Made by a program: the position numbers and the translations under genes. This document shows, piece after piece, positions 1-9,058 of a DNA stretch of 64,000 nucleotides. Below the pieces are notes generated by a model. That model saw nothing but the letters and a program-made list of their open reading frames with translations, was not told the DNA's origin and did no database searches. The DNA is from Aquimarina sp. TRL1 (GTDB lineage Bacteria > Bacteroidota > Bacteroidia > Flavobacteriales > Flavobacteriaceae). Within the stretch, counting starts at the first letter, position 1; each line of letters begins with the position of its first letter. The DNA lies in contig NZ_CP053590.1 in the NCBI RefSeq assembly GCF_013365535.1, positions 4,454,501 to 4,518,500 on the forward strand, given 5' to 3'.

Positions 1-1122
1 TAGTACAAGACCTGCAGCTCCGGCATATACCACGATAGAAATCACATCTTTCTCCCGCAACTGTTGTACCAGTAATGAAAAGGCTTTTTTTAGCAATTGC
101 AGCTTATCCGGGCTATCCATAGAACCGGAGACATCCAATAAGAAGACCAGATTAGACGCCGGTATTGCCGCTTTGGTCATTTCTTTTCCTTTAATCCCTA
201 TTTTTACCAATTGACTTTCCGGATTCCAGGGGGTTCTTCCATATTCCGTATGAATTCCAAAAGGGTGTACTCCTGTTGGTTGTGGGTAATCATACGCAAA
301 ATAATTCACCATTTCCTCGATTTTTACCGCGTCTCTGGGGATGGGAATCCCCGCATTGATCTTTTTTCGGATGTTACTATAGGAAGCCTTATCTACATCG
401 ATAGAAAAAGTAGATAACGGATCATACACTGTCTGTAGAAATTGATTTTCTGTAATCTTTCGATAGGATTCTTCATCTTCGATTCGGTATGTCCCTGAAT
501 GAGTCGTAATCACCACGCAGCCATATCGGGCTTGCTTACCAAAAATCGCTTGAGCTTCTCCTCTTTTGTACTTTTTTTGTTTAGAAATCCTGTTTTTATT
601 CATTCCTAATACACAGGAAATAGCTTGTGCAGGAATTACATTTCCATCAACAATATATAACGGTTGTTTTTTAGAGGAATACACTGCCGGATTCCCTCCT
701 TTTGAAGTTGTCTTTTCTTTCTTTTGAAATGTCAATCGACTGTTAACTCGTTTTTTCCTTTGGACACGAGATGGTGCCCTATTGCGATAAGATCCTGTAG
801 CATATCCAGTGATCACCACTTCTTCCAATTCTTCATTATCTTCTTTAAGTATTACATTAATAGTTTTATGTAAATCGCTTACAATCAACTTTTCATAAAC
901 GTATCCTATGTATGAAAAAGAAAGAGTATCCCCCAGAGATGCCAATGCTGTGAAGTACCCGTCAAAATCGGTGGTACTTCCTTGATTGGTACGCGTATTT
1001 ATAATGGAAACTCCCGGTAATGGAAGGCCACTTTCATCTGTAACGATCCCGTTTAAACGAGGCGTCTGAGCTTGTAATAAAAAACAAAAACTGCATAGTA
1101 AGCATAGTAATAAGTATCTCAT
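1..1122 (-). CDS. VWA-domain protein with carboxypeptidase-regulatory-like N-terminus (C-terminus cut by window)
   Basis: The reading frame is open from an ATG at 1122 to the window edge (374 codons), so the C-terminal part is missing. A signal peptide covers about residues 1-19. Next comes a carboxypeptidase-regulatory-like beta-sandwich (about 20-100; NGIVTDESGLPLPGVSI). A segment resembling the start of a SusC/TonB plug follows (EEVVITGY near 100 and PLYIVDGNVIP near 155). A YfbK-type N-terminal region (FSIDVDKASYSNIRK) leads into a von Willebrand A domain whose MIDAS motif DVSGS is visible near residue 330. Such proteins are exported in Bacteroidota; VWA domains usually bind ligands through a metal ion. 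The substrate is unknown. Family assignment is firm, function is not. Confidence 0.88.
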   Translation of the reverse strand, partial: MRYLLLCLLCSFCFLLQAQTPRLNGIVTDESGLPLPGVSIINTRTNQGSTTDFDGYFTALASLGDTLSFSYIGYVYEKLIVSDLHKTINVILKEDNEELEEVVITGYATGSYRNRAPSRVQRKKRVNSRLTFQKKEKTTSKGGNPAVYSSKKQPLYIVDGNVIPAQAISCVLGMNKNRISKQKKYKRGEAQAIFGKQARYGCVVITTHSGTYRIEDEESYRKITENQFLQTVYDPLSTFSIDVDKASYSNIRKKINAGIPIPRDAVKIEEMVNYFAYDYPQPTGVHPFGIHTEYGRTPWNPESQLVKIGIKGKEMTKAAIPASNLVFLLDVSGSMDSPDKLQLLKKAFSLLVQQLREKDVISIVVYAGAAGLVL

Positions 1123-1270
1123 AATGGTACGATTTTATAGATGTATACCATTAAAGTTATAGGTCTTCTATGCGTCTTGCAATCAATGATGAGTAAACAC
1201 CCTTTTTGGATGAGGTAAGAGGCTTTATCATATAGATAATCATACCAATCTGATTTCTAAAACGGCGTAT

Positions 1271-1317
1271 AAAAAGATAACGTGAATAAGGGAGTTTTTC
1301 CATTATTCACGTTATCT
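1271..1317 (-). terminator. Rho-independent terminator of the T9SS gene
   Basis: A perfect 15-bp stem (1275-1289 with 1303-1317, core GATAACGTGAATAA) is followed, on the minus strand, by a run of T. It lies about 50 bp past the stop codon of the minus-strand gene ending at 1366. No similar structure serves the VWA gene inside the window. Confidence 0.85.
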
Positions 1318-1365
1318 ATACTATTGGAGCGCGAATGTTTGCTGCTTACTCTTATTCGATACTTA

Positions 1366-3273
1366 TTATTGTATCAGTAGTTGTCTGACAGTTTCTTTAT
1401 TAGCCGTATCGATTACTTTTATAAAATACACCCCTTTTTTGAGTGCTGTCTTTATATGAAGTTTTGTTTGTGTACGATTCTGTATGACCTCTAACGGAAT
1501 ATGAGCTCCGGACATATCCAGTAAATATACTTTTTTGATCTGCACATCTTCTGAACTGTCAATATGAATCGTCTCATAAGCATAAGCCGGATTGGGATAT
1601 ACACTAATTAAGGAGGCTCTTCTTTCCTGATCTCTTCTCATCATAATATTATCTTCAATGATGGCTCCTGATATAATAGCAGCATTCATTTGTGCTAAAT
1701 AAGCAGTAGAAGGAGAGAAATCAAGAGGATGAATTTCTGAATAATATTCAGAAGGATGCTGACCAGAAGGCTCCTGACCAAACCAAAATTCTGTTCTGGA
1801 TTCTTTCCATCCCATACAATCATTCCAAATTCCATGTTTGATATAGTATTTTTTATTAAGTTGTCCTGCAAAAGAGAAACTAGGCTTTATCGTTCCACAA
1901 CACTCTATAGGTGTTATCTGCGCATTTGTCGCACTATCATAGATTGCCCACCAATGATTGACAAATACCGAATTCGACAGCGCTAATGCACTTATATGGA
2001 TGGTTCCATTACTAAAACTCCTAGAAGTAATCGAAAAATCACTGGTTCTCGGAGACCAGCTAACATTTCCATCCGTGGCTTTTCTTGCTTCGGTCCAGGG
2101 ATAACAACTATTCCAAACTCCATGTTTGATATAATAATTTTTATAAGTACTTAGCCCACTGAAGGTAACAGTAGTTCCTGACTGCACTGTTCCAATCAGA
2201 CCAACTGTATCCGTATCAGAAATACTCCCAGACTGAGTTGTTTCATAAAGTCCCCACCAGTGTGTACCATTAGGGTCAGCAGCATTGGCTACAACTGTAA
2301 TGGTACCATCACTATCACAGTGATACTGTACAGAAAATGCTGTATCTACCTTATTCTCTTCTTGCATAGTAAAACGCTTGATAAGAGGTTCCCAGTTGGT
2401 ACAATCATTTTGTAATGCCACTTTGATTTCATACTCATACCCATTTTCAATAACTACTCCCTGATGCTGAAAAACATTCGTGAGGTTGACGCGTCCTATT
2501 GGTCCTGAAATCCATCCTGTGGTTCCTGCCCATTGAAAACTTCCTGTGGATCCCAACGGTCTTTTGCTGATATAAATGATGTATCGATCCTCTCCTTCAG
2601 AGGCTGTTCCATTAAGAAATACAGTTTCCTGACAATAAAACTGATGTGTGCTGGCAGTTGTAACATCCTCAAAACCGAATGTATTCGTAATATTTCTTTC
2701 CTCAATAACGATACCATCAATGCTCATTTCTGCCTGTCTTCCTGAACCGGCATAATAAGGATTAATCAGTAGAGTTTCATAATCTCTGGTTGGAGTAAAT
2801 GTAACTTGTACCGTTCTGTAATTATTCAGGTAATTTCCGATATTATCCGTAAAAATGTCCTCTTCATTCTGTATTCCCCCTGTAGATCGTATGTTTACCG
2901 CTCGTAAGTTTATCGTACTTCCTGCATTGGTATTGGTATCCCCGTGATCATTAGTTCTTACGCTAAAAGATACCGTATAACAAACTCCTTGCTTAAAAGC
3001 AACAGAAGTTCTAATTGATTCAAACGATCTACCACGTGACCACATCCAGGCATACGGGTTCGTTGGGGTTCCGTGTAATGATGGACTCCCTGAATATGAC
3101 GTCCAATCATCAACACAACTGGTGGATGAGTTATTGGTAAAAGCATCACTAAAACTCAAACTGCAATTGGTGTTATAATTAGAGAAATCTCCATTTCGAA
3201 CCAGATTTTGAGCAGTACTGTGATAAACCACGAAGGCAAGCAATATTGTAAATAGTTTATATTTATTTCTCAT
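1366..3273 (-). CDS. Secreted protein with T9SS type A sorting domain
   Basis: The 635-residue protein has a clear signal peptide (about 1-21, ending STAQ). Its N-terminal region (NLVRNGDFS) resembles carbohydrate-binding-like jelly-roll domains of surface proteins. The middle contains repeated beta-rich segments, two of them sharing a Y(Y/F)IKHG(V/I)WN(S/D)C pattern near residues 385 and 475. The last 75 residues begin SVYPNPAYAYETIHI and end KKGVYFIKVIDT...RQLLIQ, which is a typical type A CTD recognised by the type IX secretion system. It is therefore probably exported to the cell surface or medium. No catalytic motif is visible and the substrate is unknown. It is transcribed alone and ends at a strong terminator. 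Confidence 0.85.
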   Translation of the reverse strand: MRNKYKLFTILLAFVVYHSTAQNLVRNGDFSNYNTNCSLSFSDAFTNNSSTSCVDDWTSYSGSPSLHGTPTNPYAWMWSRGRSFESIRTSVAFKQGVCYTVSFSVRTNDHGDTNTNAGSTINLRAVNIRSTGGIQNEEDIFTDNIGNYLNNYRTVQVTFTPTRDYETLLINPYYAGSGRQAEMSIDGIVIEERNITNTFGFEDVTTASTHQFYCQETVFLNGTASEGEDRYIIYISKRPLGSTGSFQWAGTTGWISGPIGRVNLTNVFQHQGVVIENGYEYEIKVALQNDCTNWEPLIKRFTMQEENKVDTAFSVQYHCDSDGTITVVANAADPNGTHWWGLYETTQSGSISDTDTVGLIGTVQSGTTVTFSGLSTYKNYYIKHGVWNSCYPWTEARKATDGNVSWSPRTSDFSITSRSFSNGTIHISALALSNSVFVNHWWAIYDSATNAQITPIECCGTIKPSFSFAGQLNKKYYIKHGIWNDCMGWKESRTEFWFGQEPSGQHPSEYYSEIHPLDFSPSTAYLAQMNAAIISGAIIEDNIMMRRDQERRASLISVYPNPAYAYETIHIDSSEDVQIKKVYLLDMSGAHIPLEVIQNRTQTKLHIKTALKKGVYFIKVIDTANKETVRQLLIQ

Positions 3274-3582
3274 TTGATATGTTTTTAAGAGTTACCTACT
3301 CGTACGCTTTTCGGTTTCCGCGAACTATAAGAATGAGGGGGATCAGCCCTGTAGCAATTGCTATACACACAAGAGTACTGATTAATCAATAAACAGTTCT
3401 AAAGAACTTTACGAAGGAAGAATTGAGTTTATAAATTGTTTGCTCTAAAACAAGCAATATTCTTAATAAACAGGAACGCTACATTTCATAAAACACAGAT
3501 TAACATATAATTAAGGAATTCAAGGCTGTTTTACAACAGTAATCCTAATAGTTTTGTATACATCACACAAAGCATTGCAATT
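3274..3582. other. Intergenic region between divergent genes
   Basis: This 309-bp spacer separates the minus-strand T9SS gene from the plus-strand S41 peptidase gene and must hold both promoters. A 12-bp palindrome TAGCAATTGCTA lies at 3352-3363. The only promoter box I can support is TAGTTTTG at 3549-3556 for the peptidase. No small ORF or RNA is recognisable. Confidence 0.5.
3549..3556 (+). promoter_or_regulatory. Candidate -7 box of S41 peptidase gene
   Basis: TAGTTTTG matches the flavobacterial -7 consensus TAnnTTTG and lies 27 bp before the ATG. No TTG (-33 box) is present at the usual 17-23 bp upstream, so the call is tentative. Confidence 0.35.
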
Positions 3583-5097
3583 ATGAAACGTCTAAAAAGT
3601 TATATGCTATTATTACTACTTGGCATTACAGGAGCAAAAACAGTATATACGCAGACCTCCTTTATTTCTAATGAGAAAAAACATACTGTAGCCCAGCTAA
3701 AGGAAGAAATACAGCTTCTGAGAAAAAACCTGGAAACAATCCACACAGGATTATATACATATACCGATTCATTGCGCTTTGCTACTGTTTTTGATGCCTT
3801 AGAAACATCAATTACTACTCCCCTTTCTTCTATTGAACTATATAGGAAACTTTTAGTACTCAATCAGCATATCAAAAATGGACATACTGCTATCAAACCC
3901 GAAGTAGCCTATGAGCGCTATATAAAAACGAAAGCTCCTTTATTCCCTTTGGAACTGTATTTTGATCGGGATACATTATATATTCTAAAGAACTATTCGC
4001 ATAATGATGCCATAAAAGAAGGGAGTATTCTCAATACCATCAATGGAGAAAATGCGGCTGCCGTTTTTACTACTTTACGAAATCAATTACCCAGAGACGG
4101 TTATAATACTACCTTTCCAGAAAAAGTTATTACAGATACTTTTCGTAGGTATTATGCTTACCTAAAAGGAATTCCCGAGGTATATGAACTAGAATTAAAA
4201 ACTCCAGAGGGAGTAAAGCAGCAGTTGCGTATTCGGGGGCTAAGCGGAGAGGAAATCAAAAAAGTAAAATGGGAACGATATCGCGATAACAAACAATGGT
4301 GGGGGTTTACCGGTGAACCCCTAATGACTCTGGATATAAAAGACAGTATTGCCGTTATGAAACTCAAAACCTTTTCTATCTATTACCTGAAAAAAGCAAA
4401 ACAGAATTTCAGAAAATTCTTTTCGAATGCCTTTGATCAGATAGCAGCCAATAATGTACAACAATTAATAATAGACCTACGGGATAACGGAGGAGGCGAT
4501 GAGATGCCTACACTACAATTATTCGCCCATCTGAGCAAGACTCCTTTTACCTTTTATGAAACTATGTATACCAAATCCAACAGGGTTCCGAATCCTAAAC
4601 TGTATAATTACGGAGGCTTTTTGATGAACTTTTTATATCCTACTTTTAAATTAAAAAGGAAAGGAGATGTATATGAAATCAAGGGAATTCCCGGATTAAA
4701 AGAGTTCCCTCCTGCCACCACAGTTTTTAACGGAGATGTATATATTCTCACCAATGGCTATTCATTTTCGGCTACGGGAGAAATCACCGCATTTATCAAA
4801 CATGCTCGGCGGGCTACTTTTATAGGTGAAGAAGTCGGTGGTAATGCCAAGCAACATGTTAGTGGTACCACATTTACCCTTACCCTGCCATATTCCCAAA
4901 TTCGTATTCAGATTCCCGTAGAATTATTTCGTCTGCGAGTTGCTCATAAAAATACCGGTCATGGGGTCATTCCAGATTACTATGTCAAACCTTCGATTAC
5001 AGACAAATTAAACGGAAAGGATGTAGAAATGGAATTTGCAATGAAATTAATCGCAAAGAAAAAGAAAATCAACAATAACAAATCAGTTTTTAAATGA
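3583..5097 (+). CDS. S41 family peptidase (secreted)
   Basis: The 504-residue protein has a signal peptide (about 1-24). A helical N-terminal region (about 35-105) contains a QHIKNGHT motif. A PDZ-like region follows (about 110-175), then the tail-specific protease core. Seen motifs are IIDLRDNGGGDE (about 296-307) and NGYSFSATGE (391-400), which carries the nucleophile serine region, followed by FIGEEVGGNA. This is the usual S41 layout; these enzymes cleave peptides near the C-terminus, probably here in the periplasm or at the surface. The gene is single. A paralogue with the same order of motifs lies at 19740-21170. The exact target is unknown. Confidence 0.88.
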   Translation: MKRLKSYMLLLLLGITGAKTVYTQTSFISNEKKHTVAQLKEEIQLLRKNLETIHTGLYTYTDSLRFATVFDALETSITTPLSSIELYRKLLVLNQHIKNGHTAIKPEVAYERYIKTKAPLFPLELYFDRDTLYILKNYSHNDAIKEGSILNTINGENAAAVFTTLRNQLPRDGYNTTFPEKVITDTFRRYYAYLKGIPEVYELELKTPEGVKQQLRIRGLSGEEIKKVKWERYRDNKQWWGFTGEPLMTLDIKDSIAVMKLKTFSIYYLKKAKQNFRKFFSNAFDQIAANNVQQLIIDLRDNGGGDEMPTLQLFAHLSKTPFTFYETMYTKSNRVPNPKLYNYGGFLMNFLYPTFKLKRKGDVYEIKGIPGLKEFPPATTVFNGDVYILTNGYSFSATGEITAFIKHARRATFIGEEVGGNAKQHVSGTTFTLTLPYSQIRIQIPVELFRLRVAHKNTGHGVIPDYYVKPSITDKLNGKDVEMEFAMKLIAKKKKINNNKSVFK

Positions 5098-5117
5098 TAG
5101 CAACCAGCTTTTATTCG

Positions 5118-5151
5118 TTGCTGTGGGAACCGTAATATTTTCTTAGGTTTG
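5118..5151 (+). promoter_or_regulatory. Promoter with -33 TTG and -7 TAGGTTTG
   Basis: TTG at 5118-5120 and TAGGTTTG at 5144-5151 are separated by 23 bp, within the range known for flavobacterial promoters. The -7 box overlaps an upstream in-frame TTG codon, so that codon cannot be the start; translation must begin at an ATG at 5185 or 5197. Confidence 0.55.
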
Positions 5152-5184
5152 ACCAAGTGTGAACAGGAGTATCATTTACAAATA

Positions 5185-5667
5185 ATGTTTGGTATTATGG
5201 AACATAAATTCAGGCTGTCAATTACAGCAAATTATCACAAAGTTATTGTACAACTGCTACTGCTGATTGCATGTTTTATACTAATTGGAATCGCGATAGT
5301 CGTGTTCCTGGAAAAAACAGAGATATCCCTGAATTCCATTCCCTTAGAATTTATCATCCCTATATTGGTAGTAACCATGATTGCAGTACTCTTTCTTTTT
5401 ATCAGAGTTACCTATATTATAGACGAATTATGGTTTACCGAGCATTATATCGCCTCAGAAAAAATAGACAAAATCTATTATGCCGATATCAAAAAATGTA
5501 GCCTCCTGACCAGTAGAGGAAATTCTTCATATATGATCACACTGGAAAATGGAAAGAAAATAGCCCTTGGAGCAACCAATCAGCATTCAGAAGCCTCTAA
5601 AAAAGTATTCTTTGACTTTATAGAAATACTTGAAGATAAAATCAACTCTCTTCCTCCTTCTCCATAA
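5185..5667 (+). CDS. Small membrane protein, function unknown
   Basis: About 160 residues. Two hydrophobic helices (roughly residues 22-45 and 60-85 of this start) are followed by a soluble C-terminal domain of about 85 residues that alternates short strands (VTYIIDELWFTEHYI, YADIKKCSLLTSR, YMITLENGKKIALG). This resembles the membrane-anchored PH-like domains seen in many small bacterial proteins, but I do not recognise the family. The start at 5185 (ATG) is chosen because the frame further upstream overlaps a promoter box; 5197 (also ATG) is equally possible. It stands alone between two unrelated genes. Confidence 0.65.
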   Translation: MFGIMEHKFRLSITANYHKVIVQLLLLIACFILIGIAIVVFLEKTEISLNSIPLEFIIPILVVTMIAVLFLFIRVTYIIDELWFTEHYIASEKIDKIYYADIKKCSLLTSRGNSSYMITLENGKKIALGATNQHSEASKKVFFDFIEILEDKINSLPPSP

Positions 5668-5719
5668 GAACACTACACTAGATCTTTGTTTAACAAACAT
5701 TTATAATCAAAAAAAAGAG

Positions 5720-5737
5720 TTTGGAACACTCCTTGTA
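5720..5737 (+). promoter_or_regulatory. Sigma-54-like promoter of a 50-codon gene
   Basis: TTGGAACACTCCTTGTA carries GG at 5723-5724 and TTG at 5733-5735. The first G of each element is 12 bp apart, as in the -24/-12 consensus YTGGCACGrNNNTTGCW. The deviations are A for C in the -24 box and T for C after TTG. The ATG at 5761 would lie about 13 nt from the start of transcription. Confidence 0.4.
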
Positions 5738-5760
5738 CTATACCCTATAAAATAAACATC

Positions 5761-5913
5761 ATGAGAACTACATATTCTTCTCGAAAAACTGCTCCTACCA
5801 ATACTAATATAGTTGAAGCTATACCTATTGAGTATGCAATTGTGAGAGAAATATATAGAAATGATGTTTCTACACCTTTTGGGTATGGATTAGTAACCTA
5901 TAAAAACGAATAG
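5761..5913 (+). CDS. Small 50-residue protein, function unknown
   Basis: A 51-codon frame (ATG 5761 to TAG 5911-5913) begins MRTTYSSRKTAP and ends FGYGLVTYKNE. It has no signal peptide, membrane helix or cysteine. It is flanked by its own sigma-54-like promoter (5720-5737) and a strong intrinsic terminator (5948-5986), so it is probably a real single-gene transcription unit, though the ORF alone is short enough to arise by chance. The C-terminal half (IPIEYAIVREIYRNDVSTPFG) is predicted to be partly helical. I recognise no family. If not translated, the same boundaries would describe a small RNA of about 240 nt. Confidence 0.5.
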   Translation: MRTTYSSRKTAPTNTNIVEAIPIEYAIVREIYRNDVSTPFGYGLVTYKNE

Positions 5914-5947
5914 CAACCCAGCTAAAAATGGGACAAACCCACTTCCA

Positions 5948-5986
5948 GCCTCAAACTGAGAAACTCAGTATTTGAGGCTTTTTTTT
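5948..5986 (+). terminator. Rho-independent terminator
   Basis: GCCTCAAA (5948-5955) pairs with TTTGAGGC (5971-5978). An inner CTGAG/CTCAG stem and an AAA loop complete the hairpin, which is followed by eight T. It ends the 50-codon gene 35 bp upstream. Confidence 0.9.
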
Positions 5987-6347
5987 GCCTAAAAAAGACG
6001 AATTTCTTCTAAGAATAAACTTTCATTTGCTCTAGAACAAAAAAAAATGAACTAAGAACACTTTTTTTGTTATACAACACTTGATCAACTGCCGTACATC
6101 ACTTTTTCTAACAAAAAACAAGAAGTAACCTACAAAAAACAATGATTTTATTTTCCTTTTTAGGGCTAAAATAGCTGTGAAAAAAGTTATTTATAATATG
6201 ATTTTTATTGCATAAAATTATGACTTCAAATTTCTGTAGTTGCAATAGATTTTACTTTTACTCATATTGAAAAACGCTAATTTTGTAAATATATATTATA
6301 AAAATTGTAGCCACTATTATTCAGTTTTCAAATAAAAAATTAAACAA
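5987..6347. other. AT-rich intergenic region
   Basis: About 360 bp of very AT-rich sequence without a convincing ORF. A -7-like box TAATTTTG lies at 6278-6285, 63 bp before the beta-helix lipoprotein gene. No matching TTG lies at the correct spacing. Confidence 0.5.
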
Positions 6348-7766
6348 ATGAAAAAAAGCATATTTACTTTATTAATTTCAATAGTAGTTCTTCTAGGTTG
6401 TGAAAATGACACTAGCTTTAATAATGACACTAAAGCGCATGATTATGAATATGTTAACGCATTATCAAAAGGAGCAAAAGGAAATGGGATTAATGATGAT
6501 ACGGAAGCTATCCAGAAATTACTTGACGATAAATCTATCAAGACTATATATTTACAGGAAAATCATACTTTTTTAGTAAAATCATTAATAGTTCCATCAA
6601 ATAAAACGTTAATAATTGATGGTACTTTAAAAGTTAATGAAAAAAACACATATAGTTCTAGTTTTAATAATTTAATCTATGGAAATAATGTTGAAAACAT
6701 AATTATTTCTGGTAATGGAATTATCGACGGAAATAAAGATTTATTGCAACAAGGTTATTTTTCTTTAATTAAATTTGAAAACAGTAACAATATTGAAGTT
6801 TCAACAAAAAGAATTCAAAACAATAGACTTCCTAATGCTAAACCGAGTAATATTACCTTAGGTTGTCTTTACTTCGTTAAATGTGAAAATGTTAAGATAA
6901 ATGATATTCAACTCTCTAACTGGAGCAGAGAAGGAATCTGGTTAAAAAACACAAATAATTCTATAATTAGTAATATTCAATGTTTAGGAGATAAAGACTC
7001 TTGGTCTGGAATCCAGGTAAGTGGAGAAAACAATACTATAAACTCTAGTATTGTTGAAAATGCAGGAGCTAGCGGAATAAGTTTTGACTCTAAATATTCT
7101 TTGATAAGCAATTGCATAGTTAAAAACAATAGATTTTATCATGGATTCAATTTTGGGCACAAAGGAATCCCCACGGAAAACACCCAAATAATTAATTGTG
7201 TATCTAGAAACTCAGCCGAAAATGGATTTACATTTGGTTTCAGTTCAAAAGATAATTATATCATTAATAGTCATTCAGACAATGCGTCTAAAGCAGGTTT
7301 CCTAGTTTCAAACGGAGCAACAAACATTACTTTTAATAATATAAGTGCAAAAAAAAGTGGGTTTGGTTTGGCTATTTATGGAGCTACTATAAAAGTTAGT
7401 AATGCTGATTTTATTGAAAATACTGTCCCTTTCAAAATTTTTACAGGAACACTTGGTAGTCAATACGAGTTTGATAATGTAAAATTATCATCTGATTTAA
7501 TGAATTCTTCTATAAACCTAATCGATTTGAACCATGCAAATAGTTATAAACCTGTAGAAAAATATGTTGACAATTTAACTGGATTTCAATATTATAAAGT
7601 CTTTAATAAAAATGTTCGTCCTTTATCACATATACGACTGGAACCAGCTCATGGAAACACAACTCTTGCTGGACCATTTCTTAAAGAAGTTAACAGCAAT
7701 TACTTTGTTATTGGATTGGTAAACAAGCCTGAAAACCCAGCTTGGTTGAGATTTTACATTCAATAA
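6348..7766 (+). CDS. Lipoprotein with right-handed parallel beta-helix (pectate lyase 3-like)
   Basis: The 472-residue protein starts with a lipoprotein signal peptide whose lipobox is VLLGC (Cys18). The segment AKGNGINDDTEAIQKLL (about residues 44-60) is the hallmark opening of the pectate-lyase-3 type beta-helix superfamily. It is followed by many short turns rich in Asn (NVENIIISGNGIIDGN, NTINSSIVENAG) that form helix coils to about residue 370. Members bind or cleave polysaccharides; the catalytic residues cannot be fixed from sequence alone. It is predicted to be membrane-anchored. The gene is noticeably richer in A+T and in AAT/ATT codons than its neighbours, which suggests horizontal origin or relaxed selection. 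It stands alone. Confidence 0.8.
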   Translation: MKKSIFTLLISIVVLLGCENDTSFNNDTKAHDYEYVNALSKGAKGNGINDDTEAIQKLLDDKSIKTIYLQENHTFLVKSLIVPSNKTLIIDGTLKVNEKNTYSSSFNNLIYGNNVENIIISGNGIIDGNKDLLQQGYFSLIKFENSNNIEVSTKRIQNNRLPNAKPSNITLGCLYFVKCENVKINDIQLSNWSREGIWLKNTNNSIISNIQCLGDKDSWSGIQVSGENNTINSSIVENAGASGISFDSKYSLISNCIVKNNRFYHGFNFGHKGIPTENTQIINCVSRNSAENGFTFGFSSKDNYIINSHSDNASKAGFLVSNGATNITFNNISAKKSGFGLAIYGATIKVSNADFIENTVPFKIFTGTLGSQYEFDNVKLSSDLMNSSINLIDLNHANSYKPVEKYVDNLTGFQYYKVFNKNVRPLSHIRLEPAHGNTTLAGPFLKEVNSNYFVIGLVNKPENPAWLRFYIQ

Positions 7767-7918
7767 TATATCTAAATTGTAAGTTAAAACCCTATCGTTA
7801 CTAAAAAACGTAAACAATAGTAACATTTTTTATTCCTAATACATATATAGCAGATAAACTATGTATTTTACCAAACAGATTATCATTCAAATGAATAAAA
7901 ATCATTTAAAAGCATATT

Positions 7919-8848
7919 ATGATGAGAAGAAATGACATTTCAATGTATCTCAGAGGGAATACAAAACTTCCAGTTTTCTTAAGTATTATTTTTTTGGTAT
8001 TCCTATCAAACCAACTAGATGCGCAATCATCAGAGGCTATCAAAACAAAGGATGTCACTTTTAAAAGTAAAGGAATCCAATTGGCAGGAACAATCTATAC
8101 GCCACAAAACCCCTATGCAGGTCTTGTTATTGTACACGGATCTGATCAGGTTCCCCGAATGACCGAATTTGCAAAACGTTTATCAAAGAGTGGAATTTCT
8201 GTACTGACCTATGATAAGCGAGGAGTTGGTGAATCCGAAGGCGTATATGCGGGGCCTGAGGTAGGAACAAACAATATTAGTACTGATAACCTTACTCTAT
8301 TAGCCGAGGATGTGAGTGCTGCCGTAAACACCTTGCACGAACAGCATCAAAAAATCCCCATAGGTCTGATTGGTTTTAGCCAGGCTGGATGGATTATACC
8401 GATTGCTGCAAACAAAAATCCGATCGTATCATTTATGGTCTTATTCAGCTGCCCTACGATTACTACACTAGAACAACTTCGGTTTCAGTTTTATACCAAT
8501 GGGAATACTGAATTTTGGGAAAACCATACAGAAGCAGAAGCGCGTGCACATATTAAGAATGATCCGGACCGCTATCAGTTTACAGCCACGGATCCAAAAG
8601 TTGCATTACAAACACTTTCTATCCCGGGCTTGTGGATTTTTGGAGAGAAAGACATACAAATCCCTGTAAAATTAGGGATAGAGCATCTTAATACCTTTAA
8701 GGCCAAAGGGAAACCATTCGAGTACTGTATATTCTCTGCATTGGGACACAATACAGCATTTGCAGGGACCACAGAACCTGTAGATATTGCTCTTCAATGG
8801 ATAAAAAAAGAAACTAAAAAAACCGGAGTACCCAAACTGCAGAAATAA
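7919..8848 (+). CDS. Secreted alpha/beta hydrolase
   Basis: The 309-residue protein has a signal peptide-like helix (about residues 18-35, ending LDAQ). It then shows an alpha/beta-hydrolase fold with oxyanion motif HGSDQVPR near 73, nucleophile elbow GFSQAG (Ser154), acid Asp245 (FGEKDIQIP) and His277 (ALGHN). The complete triad supports an active esterase or acyl-hydrolase of the serine-aminopeptidase S33-like group. The substrate is unknown. Translation could also start at ATG 7922. It is preceded by 150 bp of AT-rich sequence and is not closely linked to other genes. Confidence 0.85.
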   Translation: MMRRNDISMYLRGNTKLPVFLSIIFLVFLSNQLDAQSSEAIKTKDVTFKSKGIQLAGTIYTPQNPYAGLVIVHGSDQVPRMTEFAKRLSKSGISVLTYDKRGVGESEGVYAGPEVGTNNISTDNLTLLAEDVSAAVNTLHEQHQKIPIGLIGFSQAGWIIPIAANKNPIVSFMVLFSCPTITTLEQLRFQFYTNGNTEFWENHTEAEARAHIKNDPDRYQFTATDPKVALQTLSIPGLWIFGEKDIQIPVKLGIEHLNTFKAKGKPFEYCIFSALGHNTAFAGTTEPVDIALQWIKKETKKTGVPKLQK

Positions 8849-9058
8849 ACTACCAACAGTAGTATATGCATTGACGGTATCAATAAACACATAAAATATA
8901 AGCCAATAAAACGTCACCGGATAAAACCGAAAAACATAGCAAATGTACCTTCTCATTAAAAAAATATCCATACTACTCAAATGTTTAGGTACATTTATGC
9001 ATAAAATCAATAACGAATACAACGACTTACAATCAAGATGTTGTTAGTCACAAGAAAG

